From Verrucomicrobiaceae bacterium TMED86 (lineage in GTDB: Bacteria; Verrucomicrobiota; Verrucomicrobiia; Verrucomicrobiales; Akkermansiaceae), in NCBI GenBank assembly GCA_002172625.1, contig NHEN01000025.1, positions 1 through 36,131 of the forward strand: a DNA stretch of 36,131 bases, read 5' to 3'. Position numbers and translations under genes: made by a program. Of this stretch, positions 17,124 to 26,570 are shown piece by piece (within the stretch, counting starts at the first letter, position 1; each line of letters opens with the position of its first letter). The notes under the pieces are model-generated. The model saw only the letters and a program-made list of their open reading frames with translations. It did not search any database and was not told the DNA's origin.

Positions 17124-20100
17124 TACCATTCGCAAATCGATTCGATGTGGGTGGCGCTGCCGTCGCGGAGCCAGGCGTCGAGTTGGGCGGGGTCTTTGAG
17201 TTGCTGCCCACGGAGGCGGGGGACCACGATGAACTTCGAGGTGATTTCAGGTAAGGTAGTGAGGTCCCCCCAGAGTTTTTCGAATTGCGTGACGGGGAAG
17301 ACGTCTTCTTGTCCGTGACCCCAGCGCTTCTTCACGTCCTTGAGCGTGATGTAGGTCGGGAGATGGGAGGCGATGCTCCGCACGGCGGCGGAGATTTTTT
17401 CCTGATCGTCGGCGAGGATGTCTTCGCGGGTAAGGTCGAAGAGTTCGAGCAAGGCATCGAGGTCGATCCAGGTCGTCATCGAGTTGTAGTAGGAGAGCTC
17501 AAACTCGTCTTCTTCGCGCGGCATGGCGAGGCCTTCGAGGAGTCGAGTCCGGCCGTCGACGGAAGCAAGTCCACCTCCACGGTCTTCGAGGCGACGGGTG
17601 ATGACTTCGAAAGTCAGCCCGGCGTCGCTTTGGAGGTGGTGCCCCAGAATAGCAGGATCAACATCGGCTCCCAGGGTGTCGATGTTGTGCAGCATGAGAG
17701 TCTTGAGCTGCGGACGTTCCTTGAGGAGTTCGGCGAGGGTGCCGTTGAGGAAGAGGTTGGGCAGTTCGTAGAAGTGGCCGACCGGGTGGAGGCACTGGAG
17801 CGGCAGGTTGTCGTTGTAGTCGGTTGCTTCTCCGGCCGACTGAGCCCAGCCAATGAGGGCGGAGCGCAGTGAGTCGCGCATCTTTTGTTGCTGCTCGTCG
17901 AGGACTTGTTGGGGCATTTCTTCCCAGGCGAAACGGAGATCGCGTTCGGTGGGAATCATGCGCTGTCCCACGGAGCGGCCGGGGGAGAGGTGCAATGGTC
18001 CGGGGTAGGAATAGTGATCGACGGTGTCGAGGAAGTCGCTCGTAGGTCCGTGGGTCAAGTAAGAGGTCGTGAAGAGATGCGGGATGGTATTTCCGGCCTC
18101 GGAGCCTCGCTTGCGGGACTTGCCGAGGTGGGTCTCGATGAATGTACGATGCTTTCCACCGAGGCGGGCGAAGGGATGGAGGGCTTTGCAGACACCAGCG
18201 CCTTGGGTCCAGCGGGATCCAGCTCCGGCCGCGAGGGTTACCACGGCGACCTCGCCTTTGGCGAGTGCCTGTTGTCCCAGCGCGACCGCTTCATCGGACG
18301 GGCTTGTGGTGGTGAAGTCAGTGATGTCCTCTGCGGTGACGTCCTTGATAGTGGTGTTGGCGGAAAGGCGGTTTTGGGCCAGCCCGATGCGGCCGTCGCG
18401 CAGGTCGCGGCGGACTTTTTCGTGCTGGGCTTTGTCGAAGCCGTGTTCGGTGAGAAGTTCCTGAAGCGAGCTGTCGCCATTTTCTTCCCCGGCGGCGCGG
18501 GGAATGAGGGTGTCGAACAGGGCTTGCACCGATGACTCGAAGGCCGGGTTGGTGTGGCACGCGCTCGCGAATTGGTCGAGCTCGGCGCGGGCGATGGGGG
18601 AAAGATCGGCGGGCGGAGTGCGAAGGGTTTGGCCCAGTGTAAGGTGGTAGTAGCTGGGGGGGAGAACGGCGTCTGCCCCTTCGCGGAGATCACCAAAAGT
18701 GCCGTGCGGGTTGATCCCGAAATCGTAGACGACCGGGTCCATGGCGAAGGGGAGGGCATTCTCCAGTTCGCGCTTGGTGCGGATCATGATCTCGTGGATT
18801 GCTTCGAGCGCCTCCGCTTTGCGGGAGGGTTCGACAATGAAGCCCATTCCGCCGCCGGACATGCCGCCGAGCATCCAGAAACCCCAGAAATCGTCGCCGA
18901 ATTTTTCGGAAACGCGGGCGATCAGAGTTTCGGTAAAGTGGTTGGTGGCCCAGGGGATGATTGTTTGGAGCGGGCCGCGGAAGTTCTTGGTAGTGAGCTT
19001 TCCGAGGGTGCGAATATCGCCGGCGCGCAGGGCATTGAGGATTTGCTCGAGGAGGTCGAGGGCGTCCTGACGTCCCTGCCATTCAGCTTTGGAACGGAGG
19101 AGGTATTTTTCGGTGACCATCTCGAGAATTGGGCCGACATTTTGGGCCATGCCACCGTGCACGAGGATGAGGGAATCGGTGAGAGCCTGGCGGGCCTCGG
19201 TGGAAATTTCCTCGTCGCCAAAGACATGGTGCTTGGGCATAAGGCGACCCCTGGAGACGCCGTTTTCGGGGTCGGTTTCCCCGGCGACTTCACCTTCGAT
19301 GAGCTTGATGCCGGGCCAGACTCCACCGGAGTCCTGCCAGCCGCCGCCGGAGCCGCCGATCCATTCGCCAAGAATGGCTCTCGCAAGTACGAGACGCCTC
19401 TCACTTTCGGTGAGTTCGCCGGTGAGTGATTTGGTTTGGCCGGTGGCACGCATGCAGGTGCTAATGAGAGCGGCGAGGAGATTGGTCGAGACGGCAAGGC
19501 GGGAGCCTTTCGGGATGTCGTTGACCGAGGAGATGATTTCGATGCCGCGGCCGGGGCCCGCGATTTGGGCGAGGAGGTCGGCGAGGGATTTGCCCGATCC
19601 TTCGATGCCCGGAGGGACAATCCCGGAGGCGATAAGGGCGGCTTTGAGGAGGCCGAGGTAGTCTTTGGCAAAGTCGAAAACTTCGGCAAGGGCACTGATT
19701 TCGGCGCTGGCCTTGAGGTCGATGCTGGTGAGGCGTAGGATCGGTCGGTCGATGATGCGGAAGTAGGCTTCGACGGGCGGCTTGGGTGAGTCGTCACGTC
19801 CGTGGACGGCGAGGTCGACGGAGACGTTGATGACGCGAGCTCCCTGTGGGAAGTCCATGCCGAGGAAGAAAATGTCGGACCACGCGGAGTGGGTAAGATC
19901 CATGCGAACGGGCGTGCTTTCGCAAAGGACGGGAAAGAGATTGTCGGTGAGACTGAGGAGTTCGGGGCGAATGCGCAGCGGGTGGTCGGCGGGGTGTCCC
20001 ATGCGGAACATCCATTGGTTGCCACGCACGGTACGGACGGATTTGCGGACCTGGTCGGCGAGAGTTTGGAAGGCTAGCTGATGGTAGGCGGCAGCGAGGG

Positions 20101-20437
20101 AAGAGCTGATGGCATCACTGGGGCCTTCCTTAGTTTGTTTGGCCAAGAAGGTATCGATGGCTTCTTCAAAGCGGCGTCCGAGGAGATCTTCGTAGCCGGT
20201 GAAGGGAATGGAGCCGGTGTCTTCGGCGGAGAGTTTGTCGGGGAGGTGGAAGCGGTAGATTGCTTGCAAAAAAAAGATGGCCCGCACGCGGTGGTAGAGG
20301 TTGCCGGAGCGACGGCGGAAGGCGTCGAGTTCTTGGCACTCGGCAAGGAGCGCGGTGGGATCGAGCCCGGCACATGCCTCGGCCAGCGAGCGGTCGCGCA
20401 GGACGGGATCGTCCGCCGTGATGATGGAAACGAGCAT
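17123..20437 (-). CDS. Large fusion protein: N-terminal GHMP/fucokinase-like kinase and C-terminal UDPGP-type sugar-1-phosphate nucleotidyltransferase
   Basis: Kinase part: STPVRMDLTHSAWSDIFFLGMDFPQGARVINVSVD, GGSGGGWQDSGGVWPGIKLIEG, WMLGGMSGGGMGFIVEP. Transferase part: VVTLAAGAGSRWTQGAGVCKALHPF…, LMLHNIDTLGADVDPAILGHH. Confidence 0.75.
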   Translation of the reverse strand: MLVSIITADDPVLRDRSLAEACAGLDPTALLAECQELDAFRRRSGNLYHRVRAIFFLQAIYRFHLPDKLSAEDTGSIPFTGYEDLLGRRFEEAIDTFLAKQTKEGPSDAISSSLAAAYHQLAFQTLADQVRKSVRTVRGNQWMFRMGHPADHPLRIRPELLSLTDNLFPVLCESTPVRMDLTHSAWSDIFFLGMDFPQGARVINVSVDLAVHGRDDSPKPPVEAYFRIIDRPILRLTSIDLKASAEISALAEVFDFAKDYLGLLKAALIASGIVPPGIEGSGKSLADLLAQIAGPGRGIEIISSVNDIPKGSRLAVSTNLLAALISTCMRATGQTKSLTGELTESERRLVLARAILGEWIGGSGGGWQDSGGVWPGIKLIEGEVAGETDPENGVSRGRLMPKHHVFGDEEISTEARQALTDSLILVHGGMAQNVGPILEMVTEKYLLRSKAEWQGRQDALDLLEQILNALRAGDIRTLGKLTTKNFRGPLQTIIPWATNHFTETLIARVSEKFGDDFWGFWMLGGMSGGGMGFIVEPSRKAEALEAIHEIMIRTKRELENALPFAMDPVVYDFGINPHGTFGDLREGADAVLPPSYYHLTLGQTLRTPPADLSPIARAELDQFASACHTNPAFESSVQALFDTLIPRAAGEENGDSSLQELLTEHGFDKAQHEKVRRDLRDGRIGLAQNRLSANTTIKDVTAEDITDFTTTSPSDEAVALGQQALAKGEVAVVTLAAGAGSRWTQGAGVCKALHPFARLGGKHRTFIETHLGKSRKRGSEAGNTIPHLFTTSYLTHGPTSDFLDTVDHYSYPGPLHLSPGRSVGQRMIPTERDLRFAWEEMPQQVLDEQQQKMRDSLRSALIGWAQSAGEATDYNDNLPLQCLHPVGHFYELPNLFLNGTLAELLKERPQLKTLMLHNIDTLGADVDPAILGHHLQSDAGLTFEVITRRLEDRGGGLASVDGRTRLLEGLAMPREEDEFELSYYNSMTTWIDLDALLELFDLTREDILADDQEKISAAVRSIASHLPTYITLKDVKKRWGHGQEDVFPVTQFEKLWGDLTTLPEITSKFIVVPRLRGQQLKDPAQLDAWLRDGSATHIESICEW

Positions 20438-20440
20438 GGC

Positions 20441-21268
20441 TTACCGGGTCATGGCGATGAGTTCGATGATCGAGGCCATGACTTCGTCACGACTTTCGCC
20501 TGCCAGAGCCATGCCGAGTTGGGCTCGGAGGAGTCCGTGGGGTTCTCCGATGTTAAAGCGGATGCCTTCGATTTCGCAAGCGAGGTAGTTTTCGTTCTGC
20601 GCCGTGGCGTTCAGGCTGGGGCTGAGAAGGAGAGGAGTGCTATCGCTTTCAGCGAGATGTTTCATTACTGCCGGGTTGATGACATGCATACCGAAGAAAC
20701 AGAGATAATTTCCAGAGCGCAGGCCGGGGATGATGAGTTCCTGTTCGGCAACGGTGGGCGTGGGTTTTTCGAGAACGGTGGAGACTTCGTAGAGTCCATT
20801 GCTGCCACTGACACGCTGTCCGCCAACGGTGCCGTAGATCGGGAGTTTGCTTTCGTGAGTCGGTTGGACTGCCGAGATTGAGCCTTCGACTTGGTTGGCG
20901 ACAGCCAGAAATTGCCCAAGGCAGGACTCGTCGCTTTGAGTGAGGTAGAGGTGGTCACCGAGCATCAGGAGAATGCGGTCTACTCCAGCGAATTCCCGAG
21001 CGCAGAGGACGGCGTGTCCATAGCCTAGGGGATCTGACTGCTCAATAAAGGTGACCTTCGGGAGGTGTTCGCCAACGGCGTTGGAGAAATCACGTTCGCA
21101 ATTCGGAGCAATGACGATGGCAGCTGATTCCATGCCATTAGCGAAGATTTCGTCCAAAAGAAAGGCGATGGCTGTTTTGGTTTCGCCGTTCGGGCTGACC
21201 AAAGTCTGGAGAGGGAGATGATGCTGGCCGGGGCCAGCCGCTGTGATGACAGCTTTTTTGATCTTCAT
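20441..21268 (-). CDS. GalU/RmlA-like nucleotidyltransferase
   Basis: MKIKKAVITAAGPGQHHLPLQTL…, FIEQSDPLGYGHAVLCAREFAG, LLMLGDHLY. The canonical GxGTRxxP loop appears altered (AAGPGQHHLP). Confidence 0.75.
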   Translation of the reverse strand: MKIKKAVITAAGPGQHHLPLQTLVSPNGETKTAIAFLLDEIFANGMESAAIVIAPNCERDFSNAVGEHLPKVTFIEQSDPLGYGHAVLCAREFAGVDRILLMLGDHLYLTQSDESCLGQFLAVANQVEGSISAVQPTHESKLPIYGTVGGQRVSGSNGLYEVSTVLEKPTPTVAEQELIIPGLRSGNYLCFFGMHVINPAVMKHLAESDSTPLLLSPSLNATAQNENYLACEIEGIRFNIGEPHGLLRAQLGMALAGESRDEVMASIIELIAMTR

Positions 21269-21744
21269 GTTGCGATACCGAGTATGCGGAGAGCGCGCTC
21301 AATGACAAGGCGCAAGAGATCGAAGGCAGTCAGCGTTCTCGACGAATGGCTGCTCTGGTCACCGCTGAATTTATTAAGAGCTCATGTGAAGCTTCGGGCA
21401 CAGGGTCGTAGGGGTGGGGTCAAGGTGACGAAAGCTCTGGAGTTCCTTGGGGTGGGATAATGGGTTTTGGTGACCTCGGCTTCAATGCGCAAAGATTTTC
21501 TGGGGATTTCTGAGCTGGTCCCACTCCCGCCCCGTCGCTGAAAAAACCGAGGCCATTGACAGTGTCGCTGCGTCCTCAGCCCCTTCGCTGAGGGGCTGTG
21601 CCATTTCGATTGTCGCGAACGATCAGAGGGTAAGCGACACTCGGTGTGTTCGCCCAGAGATCAGTGATTTGACACTGGGGGGATTCACTATCCAGTTAGC
21701 TTTAACCTATTCATGAATTTCGCGTTTAGAAAAATGGCACTGGG

Positions 21745-22551
21745 ATGCTAGGCTATTGTTCAATTACCGGCGTGATGTCATTGAGAAGGGAAAAAATGAA
21801 AGAGGTCGCGGGTAAGATTCGTGAGGCTCGGAGGTATTGGGATGCGCATCGAAACAAGGCGGCAAGGCGGGAGAGGGAGCTGGCACTTGAGCTCTACTCG
21901 GAGTTGACGGAGGAGGAGAAAAAAGAGATCCCCGAAAAATTGCGGGTTTGGCTGCGCTACCGGAGCGAGAAGTATTTTGGAGAGGGGCGGACGTCGCCGG
22001 GTCAAAGGGGATCGCAAAGTAAGAAATTAGCTAAGACCAAGAAAAGAGCGCACGCGCCTCGTCATTCGATAGCGAGTCGACGAATCAATAGTCCAGTTGG
22101 ATCACTGGTCATACTGAGTTCTAGGAAGGGGATCTCTGGGCTTTATTTTAGTGACCGGATCGAGCGCTCGACCTTGCCGGAAGGAAACGACAAGGATCGC
22201 TTTCTGAATCAAGCGGAAGAGGAGTTGGGAGAATATTTTAGAGGAGAGAGGACGAGTTTCGAGGTTTCTCTTGATCCAAAAGGGAGCGAGTTTCAACGGG
22301 ATGCCTGGCGACAGCTGTCATCGATTCCCTATGGAGAGACGATTTCATATTGCGAGCAGGCACGAAGAATGGGGGATTTTAAAGCGGTGCGTGCGGTGGG
22401 AACGGCGAATGGGGCTAATCCGATCTCGATTCTTATTCCGTGTCATCGCGTGATCGGCAAAAACGGTACCTTGACTGGGTTTGGGGGAGGTTTGGACCGA
22501 AAGGAAAAATTATTGAGGCTCGAGGGGGTATTGTTGGATTTGTTCGAATGA
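21745..22551 (+). CDS. ogt: Methylated-DNA--protein-cysteine S-methyltransferase with ~90-aa N-terminal extension (start may be 21775 or 21796)
   Basis: C-terminal FQRDAWRQLSSIPYGETISYCEQARRMGDFKAVRAVGTANGANPISILIPCHRVIGKNGTLTGFGGGLDRKEKLLRLEG with PCHR active site. Confidence 0.88.
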   Translation: MLGYCSITGVMSLRREKMKEVAGKIREARRYWDAHRNKAARRERELALELYSELTEEEKKEIPEKLRVWLRYRSEKYFGEGRTSPGQRGSQSKKLAKTKKRAHAPRHSIASRRINSPVGSLVILSSRKGISGLYFSDRIERSTLPEGNDKDRFLNQAEEELGEYFRGERTSFEVSLDPKGSEFQRDAWRQLSSIPYGETISYCEQARRMGDFKAVRAVGTANGANPISILIPCHRVIGKNGTLTGFGGGLDRKEKLLRLEGVLLDLFE

Positions 22552-22768
22552 TCGAGTTGGGATTGCTCAAAAGCCTGCAAATTAGTAAGGGAAGCTGAAT
22601 TAATGGAGGAGCGTCAAAAAGGGGAGGTGGGTCCATTGCCATTCATTTTAACCTATTTATTTTCAGTTTTTTATTGAGAATCCCATTCTGAATGCAGAGT
22701 TGTGTTGAGGAAGGATCCTCATTTTGGGGGTTGCTTTGAAAGCACAATGTGTTTACATAGTGGGCATC

Positions 22769-25700
22769 ATGAAGCTGCAACGAGTATCTCCATTCCGTCC
22801 TGGTTTCGCGCTTATTGCGACAATTTCGGTTTTGCTTTTGTTGACCTTGGTCGCGGTCGCATTTCTTTCATTATCAGCACTGACTGTTCGAACGGCTCGT
22901 GATGATTGGGCCCGGGAAGAAGCTCGCGCGAATGCTCGTTTGGGATTGATGATTGCCTTCGGAGAGTTACAGCGTGAGATGGGTCCCGACCGCCGGATTT
23001 CGGCCAGTGCGTCCATTCTGGATCGCGAGCCCGGCTCCCTTGAGATTGACGGTGTTGAACATCCCAACTGGTTGGGCGTTTTTTCCACGGTATACGAGGG
23101 GAACCAAAACGGCAGCCCTTGGACCCGGGACGATGAGTACAACGGTGGGATGGCAGACGCTCGAGGAGGCACGGCTTACCGGGCCCGAGACGTCGTGAAG
23201 GGATATCTGGTAAGCGGAAACGAGGGCGGTAAAGGTAAGATGTCGGGTAAGCGAAAGTTTCTGGATGCGATTAATGCAAATTTGGGGAACGGCGATGAAC
23301 AGGTGAACATCGTCGGCCCGGGTTCAGTGAATAATCTGGATGATCAGGTTTTCGTGAAGCGGGTGTCCACTGAGAAAGAAAAGCTGTTGCCAAATGGCAC
23401 TAGAGATTACCGCGATTTGGGTGGTTATGGGTTTTGGATTGGTTCCCTTGGCGCGAAGGCGGCAGTCTCCGTGGCTGACACTCACCGTGAGGAGATGATT
23501 GATGGAAAAGGGGGGGGAATCCAGCGACTGATTAATGCTCAGGATGTCGAGGCTGCGGTTATCGATGGCATTGCTGACGTTGTTGAAGACGAAGCGGCCA
23601 AGTTGATCACGCTGAATACGATGGCCTTGGTTCACCCAAGGAACAAAGAGGCGATCAAGGACAACTTCCACAATATCACAGGATACTCGCGGGGAGTTTT
23701 GGCCAATGTTCGTGACGGGGGACTCAAGCGTGATTTGACTGCCTACATTTTGAGTGACGGCAGCATTCCGGATCTTAGTTCTGAAGCGGCCCACTATCAG
23801 GGGCTTGATGATGAAGATTTCCTGGTAGGACCAATCAATGAAAAAATGGCTGGGTTGAGAGGGTTTGATTGGGACTCTGCGCGCTACAAAGAAATTGCGC
23901 CGACTTTCGGGGTCTTCAGAGAATGGTTTCTGTTCTCCCAGACCAATAGTTTTAATCGGCAAACGATGGATCAGGTAACTCCGGAAAGATGGAAAAATCC
24001 ACCGTCGGCAAACGATGGAGACGGTTTCTATGACAGAACCAACAAGAGCACGGTGGCGTTCACCCCATTCACAAAGCCAAATATTACCCCTCTCCTGACG
24101 GAGGCTAACATGTATTACAATGTCGGCTACAAGAAGCTGGGATCGGGGACAACCGCCAAGTATCGTTTGAGCCTGTGCATGTATCCCAGGGTGGCGTTGT
24201 GGAATCCCTATAGTGTTGACTTGAAGGTGCCGGCAATGACCTGTCAGTTGTTTGTTAATGGTAACAAACGAATTGAGGTGACGACTGCGAGTGGATTGAA
24301 GTATCAGAATATTTATTTTGGCCAGACCGGAGCGCCACCGGGACAGCCAGGTCGTCAGAGCGGCAACCTTTCCGGCATGATTTTCATGCAGATTCCGAGT
24401 TCCAATATCCCAGCTGGTCAATCGCTCGTCTTCTCTCCATCTGTTTCCGCTCCCTTGGATGCGATTAATTTTAGTAACAACCGCCTGTCTGCCAATGTTG
24501 CGCCTTCTGCCTCGAGATGTTTCTATCAGGATTACATCGGACAGCAGAGGGTGAGAGGACAGTTTAGATCTGATTTGCAATTGGACGGCCCGCCAACTTC
24601 GGTGCGGGAAGTGCCTGATACCGGTAAGATCAATGGGGCGGATAACTACATGGTCTCATTGAGGCTTAACGAAGGAAGGACGAATATTAACTACTCGACC
24701 TTTGCTCAGTTGCCCTTGTTTTCCGTGGCAAACATCTCTTTGCAGGCAGGGGGATCTGACGAATTGCCTCTTGAGTTGATTACCTCCTTCCCGGCAACCG
24801 ACATTACCACTGGTTTTGATCAACTGCCGGAGCCATCGGTGTTCACCAGAGATGGCTTTCGTCTGAGGTGGTGGAAGGAGACGCAATCCAATATTTTGAA
24901 CTCAGGCAAATTAACCAAGACTGATGGGGCCCACCTTCAAACTGCGGCTCTGGGGACCTGGAATTTGCGGGGGGCTTATTACACTCGAACTCCCTTTGAT
25001 AATGTGAGTGATACTCCGCCATATTTCCACGGAGTTTATATGCGTGATTTCCCGGATACCGAAGTGACCTTCAGCGATATGACTCCGGTTAAAAGGAAGG
25101 GTCTTAACACTACTTTCCCGTTTACCTCGCCTAATGCCGGTCCGTCTGGCCTGATTGCTTTTGAGCTCCCGAGTAAGGATGTTGGGCTACCCTCAATTTC
25201 GTACCTGCGACATTTGAAGTTGTCGGAGTTTGCGTGGCATCCTAGTTATGCCATCGGGAACTCACTTGTTGATCCGCGTGTCGAAAGAACGGGAACCAGC
25301 CCGATTTTGGATGGTTCCTCCGAGCAAAAATATACCGGTTGGAATGGTTATTTCCTGGGACGAGGCAGTCGGGGTGGATCGAAATTCGAGGGCGAGTATT
25401 GGGCCTGGTTGATTCGCACTATTCTATTCGACACAATGAAGGAGAGCAATCTGATCTACGATCAGAGTTTTGAGCTCAACTTCAATCTTTGGGATGACTT
25501 CTTTGTGTCAACGGGAACGATTAATCAAAAGCAGAGATTTGCAGATGACCCCGGAGCGAATCCATTGCCAAACGGACGCTTTGGAGTGTTTGATGGAGGT
25601 GAGGACTTGTCTGGTGACCTTCTTGATTTCCACCGTGCCGCCTCGCGCTTGAGTCTTGAAGGTGCATTTGATGTCCACTCGACTAGCAAGCAAGCATGGA

Positions 25701-26422
25701 AAGCCATTCTGTCATCGACCCGGGATATTGGATTCGGAAGTAAAGGAGTCACTCCTTATCCGAGACTGCTAAGTAAGGACAATCGCGATTACCTTGGAGA
25801 TCGGATTAATGAGGCTGCCTATGATGGGTTCCGGAGTCTGCAGGTTGACGAAATCGATGCCCTTGCCGAAGCGATTGTATACGAGGTGAAAACAAGAGCG
25901 CCCTTCTTTGGGCTTGCTGACTTTGTGAATCGCAGGCTGACCATGGATGAAACAGGTAGAGAGGGCGCAATCGAAGCTGCGATCTATCGGGCCGGAATCA
26001 ACGATACCCTCATTTCGGAGTATCCAATCAACCGGGATTATGAATTGCCGGATGTCAATCTGGTTGTGCCCGGCCAAGCAAATATTTCGGATTCCACTCG
26101 TCTCAGACAGGTAGATAAGCCTCCCTCAACAGCTTGGGGTATTCCGGGTTACCTGACCCAAGGTGATGTGTTGCAAATTATTGGTTCAACCCTTTCGGCG
26201 AGATCAGATAGTTTTGTGATTCGCTCATACGGAGAGTCAAAGGACGTGAGTGGAAAGATTCAGGCCCGGGCTTGGTGCGAAGCGAGAGTGCAGCGCACGC
26301 CTGCGCCAATGAATCCTGACAGAGAGGGCTTGAATCCCGAAGCGGTCAGTGGCAGCACCGTGGATTTCGGTCGTCGATTCCGGATGGTATCCTTCCGGTG
26401 GTTGGGTAAGGATGAAGTCTAA
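22769..26422 (+). CDS. Verru_Chthon cassette protein A-like pseudopilin-type protein (start likely 22769)
   Basis: N-terminal prepilin-like RPGFALIATISVLLLLTLVAVAFLSLSALTVRTARDDWAREEARANARLGLMIAFGELQREMGPD, and C-terminal …WCEARVQRTPAPMNPDREGLNPE…GRRFRMVSFRWLGKDEV, as in TIGR02600-type proteins. Confidence 0.8.
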   Translation: MKLQRVSPFRPGFALIATISVLLLLTLVAVAFLSLSALTVRTARDDWAREEARANARLGLMIAFGELQREMGPDRRISASASILDREPGSLEIDGVEHPNWLGVFSTVYEGNQNGSPWTRDDEYNGGMADARGGTAYRARDVVKGYLVSGNEGGKGKMSGKRKFLDAINANLGNGDEQVNIVGPGSVNNLDDQVFVKRVSTEKEKLLPNGTRDYRDLGGYGFWIGSLGAKAAVSVADTHREEMIDGKGGGIQRLINAQDVEAAVIDGIADVVEDEAAKLITLNTMALVHPRNKEAIKDNFHNITGYSRGVLANVRDGGLKRDLTAYILSDGSIPDLSSEAAHYQGLDDEDFLVGPINEKMAGLRGFDWDSARYKEIAPTFGVFREWFLFSQTNSFNRQTMDQVTPERWKNPPSANDGDGFYDRTNKSTVAFTPFTKPNITPLLTEANMYYNVGYKKLGSGTTAKYRLSLCMYPRVALWNPYSVDLKVPAMTCQLFVNGNKRIEVTTASGLKYQNIYFGQTGAPPGQPGRQSGNLSGMIFMQIPSSNIPAGQSLVFSPSVSAPLDAINFSNNRLSANVAPSASRCFYQDYIGQQRVRGQFRSDLQLDGPPTSVREVPDTGKINGADNYMVSLRLNEGRTNINYSTFAQLPLFSVANISLQAGGSDELPLELITSFPATDITTGFDQLPEPSVFTRDGFRLRWWKETQSNILNSGKLTKTDGAHLQTAALGTWNLRGAYYTRTPFDNVSDTPPYFHGVYMRDFPDTEVTFSDMTPVKRKGLNTTFPFTSPNAGPSGLIAFELPSKDVGLPSISYLRHLKLSEFAWHPSYAIGNSLVDPRVERTGTSPILDGSSEQKYTGWNGYFLGRGSRGGSKFEGEYWAWLIRTILFDTMKESNLIYDQSFELNFNLWDDFFVSTGTINQKQRFADDPGANPLPNGRFGVFDGGEDLSGDLLDFHRAASRLSLEGAFDVHSTSKQAWKAILSSTRDIGFGSKGVTPYPRLLSKDNRDYLGDRINEAAYDGFRSLQVDEIDALAEAIVYEVKTRAPFFGLADFVNRRLTMDETGREGAIEAAIYRAGINDTLISEYPINRDYELPDVNLVVPGQANISDSTRLRQVDKPPSTAWGIPGYLTQGDVLQIIGSTLSARSDSFVIRSYGESKDVSGKIQARAWCEARVQRTPAPMNPDREGLNPEAVSGSTVDFGRRFRMVSFRWLGKDEV

Positions 26423-26570
26423 TCTCTTCATCGGAATCTAATTTTAGTTCCTTGGACAAAGCAGCTTGCTGATGAGTGACAGCGTTTGGGCGCCAAGTCC
26501 TACTAATTATCCAAAGGTGAATTTCTCAAGGACCGAGCGATAATGAAACTTAATCTGGAGATTGTAACCA

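Noticed and set aside
18922-20025. Long 367-aa - strand ORF, plus 18554-19429 and 20081-20881 on the + strand
   Set aside because: Shadow ORFs in alternative frames of the 17123-20437 and 20441-21268 genes. Ser/Pro/Arg-rich composition typical of frame-shifted GC-rich coding DNA.
23508-23520. Poly-G run that might mark a frameshift in the Verru_Chthon A-like gene
   Set aside because: The reading frame and protein character continue unchanged on both sides, so no frameshift is needed.
23324-24580. 418-aa ORF antisense to the Verru_Chthon A-like gene
   Set aside because: No recognisable family or signal and fully antisense to a well-supported gene; low-complexity Arg/Ser/Ile composition suggests chance openness.
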